From: Nymphaea colorata
Lineage: Eukaryota > Streptophyta > Magnoliopsida > Nymphaeales > Nymphaeaceae
DNA length: 64,000 nt
Reading direction: 5' to 3'
NCBI RefSeq assembly: GCF_008831285.2
Contig: NC_045138.2
Coordinates: 22,355,934-22,419,933 of the forward strand
The notes under the pieces were generated by a model that saw only the letters and a program-made list of their open reading frames with translations, did no database searches and was not told where the DNA came from. The position numbers and the translations under genes are program-made. Below are positions 24,520-36,159 of this stretch, piece by piece. The stretch's first letter is position 1, and every line of letters begins with the position of its first letter.

Positions 24520-25275
24520 GAAAAGGAATTGGGGTTATTATCATGAGGCTTGCATGCCTCCATAATGTCCCGATAGGAGCCTTCCCCTTCAACAGAGATG
24601 GCCTCCTCAATATTCTCCAATTGAGCAACATTCCCCTCTATCCTGACCACCATCTTCCTCTTCTTGGAACCACGTGAGTGAGCCATAAGGAGCTCAATCA
24701 GGCTAGTAGCCTCTGGGAAGTCTCCCCTTCTTCACCCTACCCGTGTATCAGATACCCTTTTTTGGGCCTCGCCTACTATTGACAAACTTGTCATTGCATA
24801 AAGGATCCGACTCCGTAGAAACACTCGAAAATTTGATTACCGGAGTCTCCCTCTTCTCTGGGGACTTGTTGGGGCTGGCTTCTTTCTCCCCATTCAGGTT
24901 CAAGGAGAATTCAAGAGGCTTATCTTTCTCTAAATTATAGATCATGCTAATATGCATTAAATTGGCAAAAGGGTTTGGGTTAGTTACATTACCTCCTACC
25001 CGTCGATTGGAGGCTGTACTGGTAGAAGCACGGCCGCTGTTATGAACCTTGGTTTTGCCTTTTCGCTAGGTGGCTTCACGGTCCCCGACCTTTCTTTGTC
25101 TCCTCCCTGGTGCTCCCGTAGAGGATCGGTTGTTGACTCCTTCATATTCGCCCCTATCATGTCGCTCTATGGATCTAACATCCTATTGTCTTTCCTTCTC
25201 AGCCTCTCCACTGAGGACTAAGAACCAATTGGCTTCTGTCCTAGCCGGGTTAGGAGGTTTGTGTCAATTTTCCGT

Positions 25276-26384
25276 CTAACTTCTGATTAAAATCTTAACC
25301 TTAGTCCACTCATCCCTGTTAATTTCCTCCTCACTCTTAACGCCTTGAAATTTGCACTGGTTGGAGAAGTGGGAAGTTGTCCCACACCTGTGGCAATAAC
25401 GAACGCAGTTCTCATACCAAACTTCCTGAGTATGGTTATAGACCCCATCTACAACGATGGAGATATTAGGAATCGGTCGGAAACTCAAAGGCACTTTGAT
25501 GCAAATGCATGCATATCCCAACCTCTCCATCTAGAGGGTGCAACTATCAGCTCTCATGAAAGACCCTCCCAAGGCCTGTGCTATGAACCTACAACTGTAT
25601 TCTGCCCAAAAAAACCGAAGGAAGTGCCGACAAATGAATTCAAATGGGCACAGACTTCTCCTCATTGATTTTCATTGGCATTCTTGGTTTCTACCTGCTT
25701 GCAATTAAAAACCGACCACCAATTGACCATGTTCGGCGTCTCAGGACCACCAGCAGTTCTTCCTCCGAGGAAACCCTCACCAAAAAATGGCCATTGCCGG
25801 TGATGGAGAATCTTGGTTTGGCAACTGACACCCACATCCTTCTTACCTGTTCAAAGATGTGCTTGAAGTCCAGACCAACATTTTGTCGCCCCCTGTACAA
25901 ACTTGCAATGGCTGAGAAGCTGAACCTCTGTTTCATCTTTTGATAGACTTCGCTGGGAAGGGTGATGTTAACCTCATTCCCATACCTTACCACTGAGGCT
26001 ACCGGCTAATCGGCTTCCTCCTCTGCCCTGCCCCCATGAACCACATTTGCCCAGCTCTTACCTTGAATATCATCTCCTCCACTCGTTACACTGTGCTGCC
26101 CAACAGAGCCAAGATGCCCTTTCTTGGGCGAACCTGCTTCAATCCCCTCCATAGCTGCTGTAGTGTCGCGCTCAGGTCTCTCATCCCCAACATCATCCTC
26201 TGTCACCTACCGCCCCTGATTTTGGCTGAACGATGAAACATACCTCTCTCGCTGAAGACCCTACTTCACTTGATGTGCTCCAAGATGGGGAAAGGCAGAA
26301 ACATCCTCCAGATCCATCGCTTCTGCTCACCCCCCCCCCGACAGGAGCCGGGGGCCGACCACATAAGCGAAACCCAAACCCCAC
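25276..26384 (-). pseudogene. LINE ORF1 (DUF4283 + zf-CCHC), broken
   Basis: A DUF4283-type nucleic-acid-binding domain is readable at 25993-25691 (ITLPSEVYQKMKQRF, VWVSVAKPRF-like, GHFLVRVSSEEELLVVLRR). It is preceded by a KSWANVV segment near 26050. After stops and a frame change, 25530-25276 carries a zinc knuckle CHRCGTTSHFSNQC at 25395-25354. That is a perfect CX2CX4HX4C spacing of the kind found in plant LINE ORF1 proteins. This protein would bind element RNA. In-frame stops near 26004 and 25690 show that it is a relic. Confidence 0.88.
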
Positions 26385-26433
26385 TCTCTCCCCTTGCTCT
26401 ACGCCTTGTTCATCCTTATGCTCTGTTCTTGAA

Positions 26434-26445
26434 TGGTATCAAAGC
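26434..26445 (+). promoter_or_regulatory. Primer binding site of copia C
   Basis: TGGTATCAAAGC directly follows the LTR end (...GTTCTTGAA) and matches the plant initiator-Met tRNA primer site with one or two differences. It fixes the inner edge of the 5' LTR after the LINE. Confidence 0.8.
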
Positions 26446-26599
26446 ATTGACCCATTTACATGTCATAAAAAGCAATTGCTAACTTGATCAGGCTTCTGGT
26501 GAGTGGTTGATCATTCTCTACATTTGTTTCTTGAAAGATTCACAGAAACAGTTATACATGTGCCTGTGGTTCTTTCAACTTGATCTAAGAAATTTGTGA

Positions 26600-26845
26600 G
26601 TTATTTTATTCTGTTTTATCATGGTAACTATTGTTGATGCATTTCCATATCAAAATCCTCCAAATTGCTCATCGTTGAAGAAACTGAAAGTGTGCCAAAC
26701 TTAGTAAATTCATATCCCCTCACTAGAGAAAATTATATAACATGGAGTATATCAACGAACATGGCCTTAACTTCAAAGAACAAATGCGGATTTATAAAAG
26801 GATCAATTGTTTTACCTGGTCCTACTGCATCGGAGCACGACATAT
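26600..26845 (+). pseudogene. copia C gag, first part
   Basis: 26665-26845 encodes the N-terminal copia gag signature: YPLTRENYITWSISTNMAL, then NKCGFIKGSI and LPGPTASE. The reading frame leaves gag at about 26845, where unrelated DNA (insertion D) begins. The rest of gag reappears about 3 kb downstream at ~29940. Role in a live element: capsid protein. Confidence 0.85.
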
Positions 26846-27259
26846 ATTTTGGTGGAGGTGTAAAAAAGTGGTGCTTTCATAGAGAATTAACTCATGAGTG
26901 AGAAATTGTTTATGGTGTTTGTAATCACCCCAAATTTTTTCAAAATTTTTGAAGATCCGAACTAGATCCAAGTTCAGATCCAAATCGAACATTTCAGGTC
27001 CAAAATTCGAATCGCATTCGAAACGACAAAATTTGGGCATCGCGCATACAAAGACCTTCCCTTTGTTTTAAAAAAAACTCATTTCTCACGCCGAAATGAG
27101 TTTTACACCCAAGTCGCACGTTCGAACGAGTCCACAACCATTTAAACCAAAATCGAATTTGGAGCGAGTTCAGAGTCGCTCAAAATGGAGTCGATCGCCT
27201 ATTTTTCTTTAACATTGAACTCTTTTTTTTACATATTTTCAATAAAACTGAACGTTAAA

Positions 27260-27310
27260 AAAAACGTAAGTATTATTCAATTATATTTAAAAAATAATAC
27301 TTACGTTTTT
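27260..27310. repeat. Perfect 18-bp inverted repeat (hairpin) with 15-base loop
   Basis: Left arm 27260-27277 (AAAAACGTAAGTATTATT) is exactly complementary to right arm 27293-27310. It sits in insertion D, before the TATA-like box at 27609. Confidence 0.95.
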
Positions 27311-27899
27311 GCGTGTCCCGTGAAGCGCAATCGCGCGACACACAGTCGCGCGACCGGCTCTACGTTCGCAATAGCGCCCGACGCTGTTGCGTCCAGGCGC
27401 TGTCGTCTTCCCCTTTCCCCCTTCCTTTTTGATGAAAAACTGCCTTTTAGGAGGCGGTTTTGGTCTTTTTGATTGGGCAAAGGCTGAGCTCACTTCTGAA
27501 AATGTTTTTACTTATTTTTCAAAATAATTCAAAATTATGTGAAATTCAAATAAAAATGTTATAAAATTCAAAAAAAATCAAAATTTAGGATTTGACTCCA
27601 AAATCCTTTATAAATACCCCCATAATCCCCCCCCCCCTCTCTTGCGTATGAGTGGCTTTTGGGAGAAACCCTAATAATCTATATTATTATCACTTGAAGA
27701 CTTAGGGTTTCTCTTGAGCTCTCTCTCTCTCTCTCTTCTTCTTTCCATTTCTCATCTTCCTCTCCAATTTGGAGCTACAACTCTCTTGGAGACATCCTCT
27801 TCATTATCTTGGAGATTCTTTCAAGGTAAGTCCAAGATCATTTTAAGCATTGTTGTTCATTTTCTTAAGTCATTTCTCATTAGAGGTATGTAATTATCA

Positions 27900-28675
27900 T
27901 CCTTCTCATTTCTCTCTTATTTTCTTTTTTTCTCATCTTCATCTTTCCATGATCAAAGAAGATAGTACTCAATCTCTTTTTAGAGACAAGAGGCTATACT
28001 TAGGTGTACCAAGAACATGGAAAGATGAGATGATATTTCATTTCATGATTTAATCATGTTTCCTCTTTATTGAATATAGTATTGTTTTTTTCTTCATTTT
28101 TCTCTCATATTCATTTCCTCATGGCCAAAGGAGGTAGCACTCAACCTCTTTTTAGAGACAAGAAGCTACGCTCAAGTGCACCAGAAGCATATAAAGATGA
28201 AATAATCTTTCATTTCATCAATAAATCATGTTTTCTCTTTATTGAATATAGGATTGTTTCTTTCTTCATTTTTTTCTCATCTTCATCTCCCCATGGCCAA
28301 AGGAAATAGCACTCAACCTCTTGTTAGAGACAAGAGGCTATGCTCAAGTGCACCGGGAGCATGGAAAGATGAGTGATCTTTCATTTCTTGATTAAATCAT
28401 GTTTTCTCTTTATTGAATATAGAATTGTTTCTTTCTTCATTGTTCTCTCATCTTCATCTCCCAATGGCTAAAAGAGATAGCACTCAACATCTTTTTAGAG
28501 ACAAGAGGCTATGCTCAAGTGCACCAGGAGAATGGAAAGATAAGATGATTTTTCATTTCATGAATAAATCATGTTTTCTCTTTATTAAATATAGCATTAT
28601 TTCTTTCTTAATTTTTCTCTCATCTTCATCTCCCCATAGAGAAAGGAGATAGCACTAAAACCTCTTTTTTAAAAG
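27900..28675 (+). repeat. 172-bp tandem repeats carrying a repeated mini-ORF
   Basis: The AGAGACAAG word recurs at 27982, 28154, 28326 and 28497, giving periods of 172, 172 and 171 bases, plus a partial fifth copy to about 28675. Each unit has a (T)CTCATCTTCATCTCCC pyrimidine tract, ATGGCCAAAGG-like start, STQPLFRDK and a KDE.IFHF segment followed by a hydrophobic FLFIEY stretch. A period near 172 is not a multiple of three in every unit, so units are in different frames. Whether the mini-ORF was ever made as protein is unknown. Confidence 0.9.
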
Positions 28676-28816
28676 CAAATACCCTCTCTAATGTGGCTTT
28701 GGAGATTTAGCTTAGGCTCTTGCATGAGTCCAACTCCTTTCCTGCCTACATCAAACTTGAAGTCAGCTATTTTTCATTTCTTGATTTTTAATCTCATGAA
28801 AATATGTATGCATATA

Positions 28817-28822
<6 letters not shown>

Positions 28823-28874
<52 letters not shown>
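28823..28874. repeat. (AT)26 microsatellite
   Basis: Uninterrupted AT run followed by GTGTGTGC. Confidence 0.98.
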
Positions 28875-28882
<8 letters not shown>

Positions 28883-29935
28883 ACATGATGATTTTCTTCC
28901 ATTTCTCTCTATCTATGTTTTCATATTTTACAAATTTTCATATATACATGAATACATGTGTATATGTGTTCTGTTTTCTATCTCTTGAATCTTTTATCTC
29001 TCTTTTCAAGACAAATATCTTTCCTTATAAATTTTCTTATACATACACATATAAGTATGTATACGTATTTCACTTTTCCTCTAAAAATCTCTCTCCCTAT
29101 TCAAATCAATATCATTTGTTACAAATTTTCATATATGTGCATATGTGATGGTATGTACATGTATATATACATCATTTTCTATCTCTCTCTCTCTCTCTAT
29201 CTCTATGGAAGTCTTTCAACTCTTCCATTATTTCAATATTTTTCTCTTGTCATTTAAGATTTTAATTTTTCATTTACTAACTTCCCTAAGACCATAACTC
29301 AAGTAATGACCCAATATTGGATTCATGCTTAATGGCCTATACTCTCAATCCATTTTCAGAAACTTTTCTTTTTTTTATACATGATATTTATCAAAACAAA
29401 AATCTTAGATGAATGTTATGGTAGGAATGCTCTTAGATGAATGTTATAGTAGGAATGAATGATTTTTCTTTCCAATCATATAGGATCAATGCATTCATGC
29501 ATTCTCACGCACTTTATTTCACTTATGATCACAAGCACCTCTTCAAAAGAACTTAAGCAAAATGAGATGGAGCTCTAACTAGATGGTAACAAAATTAGAG
29601 CAAAATTTCAAACCTACTTAATGTCTTAAGAGAACACTAAAGTATTTTCAAAATGATTTTTCAAGTTTTCCAAATGATATTCATAAGGGTTTTCCGATTT
29701 TAGTTTTTCTCAAAATGTCTCACATTCTCAAGTGATCCTTCAAGAATCTTTTCAAAAGTTTGAAACATCAAACTTTCAATATTTTTCTATACCGCATTTA
29801 GAATAAAAAAGATGTTTAAGTTAAAATAAAATGCATCAATGATAAACATAGCCCTTGGGTTGATTGACCCAGTAAAGGTGCCGAGAACAGTCGATCCTCG
29901 TACCGACAGGCGAGAACTTGTCTTTCCTATTTCAA

Positions 29936-32900
29936 AACAAAACCTCATTTTTCTAGAGCACTCCAAAACCAACCAAAAAATTTGGGATGCAAACAGTGTT
30001 TTTCATGCAACATCTGCCAAAGAGGTGTATGAGTTTATTTATGTGACTGTCTTACACAAAGCACGACATTAGAAAGTTTCACGTTAAATTTACTCCAAAT
30101 CATCAAGCTCAAGAAACGCTATTTATTGTTGCATATATACAAATCTTACTGGAATGAGCTCACTCCTTACGAGCCTCTACCTGTGTACTTGTGGTGCCAT
30201 GAAAAAGTTTGCTGAGAAATAGCAAGAAGTTAAAGTCATTGAATGTCTTATGGGATTAAATGGTATCTACAACACAATAGAAGGACAGAACTCTTGATTG
30301 ATCTTTCATTGATATGAACGGTTTATTCTATCTTCCACACGGGAAAACAACAAAGGAGCTAGTCTTCTCTAGTCTTCTCTTGCAGTTAACTCAAGTTCGC
30401 ATCAATATAAAGTCAAGAATCCTAGATGCCAACAACTTGTTTGTTCTTATTGTCACTTGACAGGTTACATATGATACAAATGCTGCAAGAAGCATGGCTA
30501 CTCCATTTGGTTACAAACTTGTTGGAAGAACAATGTAGAAATTAAAATGAAACTTCATCAAACTCAGTAAGGACTCTTTGAAACTCAGTTGATGCAATGA
30601 TTTCTTCCAATGCAAGTCAGATTTATGTTGCTACTAATGTTGAAGCCAGGAAGGGTGTTGCTCTTATTCTAACTATGGAGAAATATAAACAATTGATTCA
30701 GTTACTCAAAGACAAGGCCATAAACCCTCAAGTAAACTTTGTTGGTTCATTAACCTCTTTAAAGAATGTCTAGATCATTAGCAGTAGTGCCGGTGATTAC
30801 ATGATATCTTATCTCTTCTTAACTGTGTTCCCAAGCTTGATATTCTTTTTGCTCTTCATTTGCGCAATAATGGTCTAGTTCATGCCACTCATCAAGGGTG
30901 TACCAATATTTCACTTAACCTGATGTTGGACAATGTCTTATTCATTACTAACTTTAAATTCAGTCTTCTTTCTATCAGTCAATTAACTCAGCTTTCAACC
31001 ACATATTAACTATTGACTCATCTGGTTATGTCATATAGAGCTACAACTCCAAAATGAAGATTGGAGTCGGTGAGCTAAGATGTGTTTATATTGACTGAAA
31101 AGTTCTTGTCTATCACCTACTAAGCAAGACTTAACTGGTTGTCATACTTTAGCTTTACTAAACTTTTCTTTGTCTACACAATCAAGAATTTATTTATGCC
31201 TCTATCAGTTCAAGCAAATTTTGACTTATGACACTAAATGTAGGGCCATTCTTCAGCTTCTGAAAATAGATTGTTTTTAGTTTATGATCATAGCATTAAA
31301 TTTTCTTAATTAATTCCTTTGAAAAATGTGCTATGTTGTGAAACAAAGCAGATTTGAGGTTAGTGTTTAATTCTAGTGAAATTTGTTTGAGTTTTTGAAC
31401 TTATCCATAGAGATCTATAGGGACCATACCCGCTGGCCTTCATTATTGGAGCTCATTACTTCTTAACTCTTGAATGTGGTTCAAGTTTCTATTTCATAAA
31501 GTTGAAGGAAAACAAATTTGACTATTGTTCCATTACTCATAAGTGATCATAATTTCAAGAAAAGAAATGAGGAGCTTTAGCCTTGATACCACAAGAATTA
31601 ATCCTATAACTTGAACATTTTCAAGAAAGCTAGAAAATACCCAACCAGGAATTGACCCCAGAGTCTGAAGCTTTTGAGGAAGCTCATCAGTCTCTAAACC
31701 AGCAAGATGATCATCCAATTCCATGGAAGCTCAACAACTTCATTGTTCAATTGAAATTCACAAGTTCTCTACTTTGCTTATGAAATTTTATTACAATATA
31801 GTCACACCAAACTCACTGTCACAATTGATAACAAGGAAAGGCTCGATAACCAGGTATCCTCTTACAAAAGTTTGTCTCTTTTAGTAGTTTTTCTCCACTC
31901 ACTAAAGCATTCTTCTCAACATATTAGATCAACCAAATCCCACCTCTTTTGGTGAAGGAAATTAATATCCTTGGTAGAGAGAAGCAATGGCAGATGAAAT
32001 AAAGGCAGTGGAAGAAAATGGAACTTCGACTCTTACACTCTAACCACCAAATCTTACTCGAATTGGCTACAAGTTGAAACAAAGTACCGTGTTTTCAAAG
32101 TAAACAAGTTGTTATATAATTTGAAACAAGCACAACATAATTGGTTCCACAAGTTTTTAGTAACCCTAGAAAATGTGGTTTCAAGCAATCTAAATCTAAT
32201 TATTGATCCTTTACATGGACAAAAGGAAGGGTACTTTGTGCAATACTTGTTTACATTGATGATTTATACTTACACGTTATAGTCAAGAACTCATAAACAA
32301 GCTCAAATGCTAACTTAATAGTGTGTTCAAGCTCAAATGCTAACTTAATAGTGCGTTTCATATGAACGACCTCAAATGAGTTAAAATTTGTCACATAGAA
32401 TTTATGATGGTCAAGCAAAGGAATATATTTATCTCAATTCAAATACTACTTGAAAATTCTTGATGAAAATCAGTTGCTTGAAAGCAAGACCAACATTGAC
32501 TCTAATGGAGTAATAAAAACATATTTTAGCTTCAAATGGTGAAGAATTAAAAGATCCTTGGCCTTACGGTTGACCAATCAACAGGTAATCTACCTAACAG
32601 TTATAAAGACTGATACGTTCTCACATAATACTTTGAGTATGTTTATTCAAAAGCCAATTACTCCCAGCTATTAGCTGCACTAGGTTTGTCTGCTACCTCA
32701 AAAACAATCCTGATCAGGTCATCATGTTTTCAGTAGAAAATCAGCTGTACTTGAAGGCTTTTTGTAATGAGGATTGGCGCCTTTCCAAAGAGACAATCAA
32801 ATTACATGATACTGTGTTTTCTTGGGATGAAAGTTAATTTCACAGGAGGTAAAAAATCAATCCACAATCCCAAGATCATCAACTCAGGGAGAATAAAAAG

Positions 32901-33177
32901 CGTTAACTGACATGACTTGTGAAATAGTGGTTGAAAATGCTACTATCATATTTCAGAATTGATGATATATCACCTGCAGAAATTTTTACTGGCAATAGAG
33001 CAGGGCTTCACATTGCAACTAATGAAGAAAAAAATATATTGAAATCTAAATAGCTTTGCTGTCAACCAGGAATCAATTTATAGACCCGTTTAAGAAGGCT
33101 TTCGAGAGAACTCAGTTTCTTGAATCTGAAAAACAAGTTGGGTATACAAGATTTTGTATAACACCACCTTGAAGTGG
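29936..33177 (+). pseudogene. copia C gag (second part) and pol remnants
   Basis: Gag resumes with ATSAKEVYEF (about 30008-30040) and runs through YWNELTPYEPLPVCTCGAM and EVKVIECLMGLNGIYN (30140-30290), with frameshifts. The protease and integrase zone (30700-31700) is badly eroded. RT traces are a W..A./EMK segment near 31985, KVNKLLYNLKQAQHNWFHKF (about 32098-32155, frame-broken) and a VYIDDLYLHV active-site block near 32240. RNase H traces include LKAFCNEDW (32750) and LGIQDFV near 33140 just before the 3' LTR. No frame longer than ~60 codons survives, so this is the oldest element here. Confidence 0.75.
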
Positions 33178-33238
33178 TACGCTAACGTAGTATGAATACC
33201 TCTATAGGTCTCTAGAAGGTCCTAGATCAAGCTGGAAG
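33178..33238 (+). repeat. 3' LTR of copia C, first part
   Basis: TACGCTAACGTAGTATGAATACC...AGGTCTCTAGAAGG...GATCAAGCTGGAAG aligns with 20126-20183. It is cut at 33238 by copia B; the remainder continues at 38846. The start TA instead of TG is a mutation. Confidence 0.85.
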
Positions 33239-33356
33239 TAAAAGATCATTTGGTGGGCTGGTATATGTCTATAAGGAATTTTAGACATTATGGCTATCTT
33301 AAGGTAAATATCTGCTTAAGTGATTGTGTTTTGGGATAGTACGTCATTTTATATGG
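33239..33356 (+). repeat. 5' LTR of copia B, truncated
   Basis: It matches 38378-38494 with about a dozen differences and then stops abruptly after TTATATGG, where GC-rich DNA begins. Confidence 0.9.
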
Positions 33357-34750
33357 AAGTCATTGGGCTTCTGTCGCAGCCTGAACAGAAGAACAGGGAG
33401 AGGGAGAGGGGAAGGCATGGAAGGCGTTGGCCTTCCGTTGGAGGGCGACCGCAGGGAAGGGAGGCCACCGCCGGGTTCACCGTCGCCGGACGACACCGTG
33501 TGACCCATCGGTGACACCCGTAGCATGTCGGTGGCTTCCTCGCCACCACTACAGCCGCCCAATCAAGAAAAGGGGCATTTTTTGAATCGAGAAGGAGAAG
33601 GCCGGATTTCGCCAGTTAAGGTGACGGCCGGCCGTCACGGCGGGCGTCTTGGTGCGACCCGCCGGTGGCCACCCACGCTGTTGAGTGGCCTGCCGGTGGA
33701 GTTCCACCGTTCGCTTGCCGTTCGACAGGCCAACAGTGGGGCAGCAGCGTGCGAACCGCCCACGGGCAGAAGGTCTGACCCGACCCGGATCCATAAGGAT
33801 TCCAAAAAAAAAGGAAATTTCCTTTTTGTCGCGCGTTTGCGTTTCAGATTTTATGGATCCGGATTGGGTCGTGTCGAACCCGACCCGTAACCATACGGTT
33901 TAAAATTTTGCGGTTCGGATCCAAATCAGGTCGTGATGGACCCAACCCGTATCCATCCGGTTTAAGTATTCAGATCTTTTGGATACGGGTCAGGTCATGT
34001 CGGACCCGACCGGTATCCAGTTGGTTTACATTTGAATTTCGGTTTCGGGTCGGGTCGCTTTGACCCGACTCATATCCATTCAATCATTTCGGATCTCGTT
34101 TGGGTCATGTTGGACCCGACCCGTATCCATAAGGTTTGAATTTTGAAAATTTGGTTTCTCGAATCCGGGTCGGTCATTTTGGACCCGACTCGCATCCATT
34201 CGGTTTATACTTTATAAAATGGTTCCTTTTCTTTTAAACTGGTTCTGAAGATATTCGAACCAGTTCGTTCGGTTTCATACCGATTCGACTCGATTCAGAA
34301 CCGGTTCGTGTCTTTTGGAACCGATTCGGACCATTTTCAGACCAGTTCATTTAGTTTTGGAACCGATTCAGACCCTTTTCAGACCGGTTCAGTTGTTTTT
34401 AGACTGGTTCAGTTGAATTTCAGACCAGTTCAGTTGTTTTTCAAATCGATTCAAGTGATTTCAGACCGATTCATTCAGTTTTAGAACCGATTTTAGCCAT
34501 TTTTTGACTGGTTCAGTGGGTTTCGGAACTGATACGGTCTATTTTTACCGGTTCGTCCAATTTTTAGACCTCATCCCTATTTAGGGCCATGTGGGTGTTT
34601 TAGTTGTGGTTTAAGAACGATACGGCCTTTTTAAGGCTGATTCAGTGGTTTTTGACTCACTTAAACACAATTTTGGTACCGGTTCATGAAATTTTGGACT
34701 CTTTTGGGCCTGTTTCACTGAATCATTTTCTTTTTTGGATTCAATGTAGG
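33357..34750. repeat. GC-rich block with degenerate minisatellite-like repeats inside copia B
   Basis: 33357-33780 is strongly GC-rich with no convincing gene. From about 33780 to 34210 a unit of ~55-67 bases, with GACCCGACCCGTATCCAT followed by a GGTTT motif, recurs about seven times with heavy divergence. From 34225 to 34570 shorter units of TTCAGACCGGTTCAGTTGTTT type (~20-40 bases) take over. It replaces the leader and 5' gag of copia B. It may be a separate inserted element or expanded leader repeats; no terminal repeats are obvious. Confidence 0.7.
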
Positions 34751-35159
34751 ACACATTTTGTATGTAATTTGGTTTATGTATAATGTTTTACATGTTATTA
34801 AAATTGTGGGTGTACTTTAGATGAATATTTGGACTATGAATTTGATCTTTGGCCATGTCTCTTGTTCTAAATGAGTAGATTTATACTTTATGTCACCAAA
34901 GTGACCTTTGTTGTATAAATTTGCATGTTTTGAATATTAGATGATAGTATACTTAATCCATGCAGGTAATGATCAACACAAATGATGATTTTTGCTTGGT
35001 TAGGTTTAAATATACAGAGCAATGAATATGTGATGATTTTCAGGTTTCCATGTGAATAGCGAGTCAATCCAAAGATAGGTTCGTTGTTTGACAGGGTTAA
35101 TTATCTATATTCATTGTTGACCAAGAATATCACTTGCAGTTAATATTTTAATCCAAAGA

Positions 35160-36155
35160 TTGGATATTAACGTTGCACCGGTACCTAGTGATGGGGTTTG
35201 GGTCATTGTATTTAAATTCATTTATATTTGTTGCTTCATCAATATACATGTATTGATTGTGAGCATGTTTGGTATTTTTGTTCTTTGTACAATGAGTTCT
35301 GCTTCTATGATATCTGCAAATTTGAGTATTATTCTTGAGTTCAATGATTCGATTTTTAAAAGTAAGAAAAGAAAGACTATTAAGGAAGTTGCAATTGACC
35401 TATCATCCATTAAGAAACACAAGAAACATAAGGAAAGCCAATCAAGCTGCTTCTTTTGTAAGGGTGAAGGTTATATAAAGAAAGATTGTGCTAAGTTTCA
35501 CACATGGCATGAAAGGAAAAGTACACTTCTCACTTTGGTTTGTTCTGAGGTTAATTTAACTTCAGTACCCAGAAACACTTGGTGGGTACATTCAGGTGCT
35601 ACTACTCACATAAGTGTGTCTATGCAAGACTGCCTAAATTGTCGAACGCTAAATGATGCTGAAAGATTCATCTATGTGGGTGATGGCAAGAAGGCGAAAG
35701 TTGAAGCCATAACAGATTTTCGGTTATTATTAAAGATTGGTTGTTTTTTGAATTTGGCAGAAACTTATGTGGTACCGTCTTTTAGACGAAATTTGGTTTC
35801 TATTTCCTCATTGGATGAATTCGGTTATTATTGTTTATTTGGAGGAAGTAAAATTAAGTTGTTTCTGCAGTCAAATTTGAAAGCTACTGGTTCTTTATCT
35901 GGTAACGATAACCTCTATTTGCTTGATACAGTTGCTTCATATCATGAAACCTTGCATGTTGCGTCTGGTGGTACTAAAAGAAAATTAGCTAATGAGAATT
36001 CTGCTGTGTTGTGGTATAAGCGCTTAGGACATATTTCTGAAAAGAGAAGAAAAAGGCTTATGTCGAATGGAATTCTTGAGTCCCTTGATTTTGCAGACTT
36101 TAATGTTTGCATTGAAAGTATAAAGGGAAAACGAACAAACATTAAGGGGTTATAA
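35160..36155 (+). pseudogene. copia B gag end, protease and pre-integrase, mostly open
   Basis: One 331-codon open frame. The retroelement part starts near 35300. It has a Lys-rich linker, a zinc knuckle CFFCKGEGYIKKDC (35447-35488) in which the usual His is Tyr, and a protease block WWVHSGATTHIS (35580-35615) in which the catalytic Asp is replaced by His (codon CAT). The GAG-pre-integrase block VLWYKRLGHIS lies near 36007. The frame ends at 36153. Despite its length it cannot encode an active protease, so the intact frame should not be taken as function. Confidence 0.9.
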
Positions 36156-36159
36156 GTTT

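Larger units (their letters stand above)
20362..26398 (-). mobile_element. L1-type LINE inserted in the 5' LTR of copia C
   Basis: On the minus strand, from 26398 down, there is ORF1 (DUF4283 and CCHC knuckle), then ORF2 with endonuclease, reverse transcriptase, zinc-binding and RNase H-like regions. The 3' trailer reads TTTAATAAAGGTAGGGGGCC and a GGGGGCCGCATCCCCC hairpin. That is the normal plant L1 order and close to full length (~6 kb). Stops and frameshifts are scattered through both ORFs. The sequence on both sides is copia C LTR, which fixes the insertion point; the exact ends and target duplication are uncertain by some tens of bases. Confidence 0.9.
26846..29935 (+). mobile_element. 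Insertion D in copia C gag (unidentified, LTR-like leader)
   Basis: About 3.1 kb that separates two halves of one gag. Left to right it has: a TGTTTGTAATCACCCC start-like site near 26917; an AT-rich part with a perfect hairpin (27260-27310); a GC-rich part; TATAAATA at 27609-27616 followed by a C-run, GAAACCCTAA and a (CT)n leader; then 172-bp tandem repeats (27900-28675) and a TA-rich tail. The TATA-leader-(CT)n order is like the LTR of a Ty3 or large non-autonomous element, but I see no RT and no second LTR. Borders are approximate. Confidence 0.6.

Noticed and set aside
27900-28675. CRISPR-like array because of regular spacing
   Set aside because: The units are 172-bp direct tandem repeats with no short repeat/unique spacer pattern, in a plant nuclear genome.
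33525-33903. Arg/Pro-rich open frames in the GC-rich block
   Set aside because: High GC lengthens open frames on both strands here, and none shows a domain.
35160-36155. A long open frame that could be taken for a host gene
   Set aside because: It is copia B gag-protease-pre-integrase, with its catalytic Asp lost.
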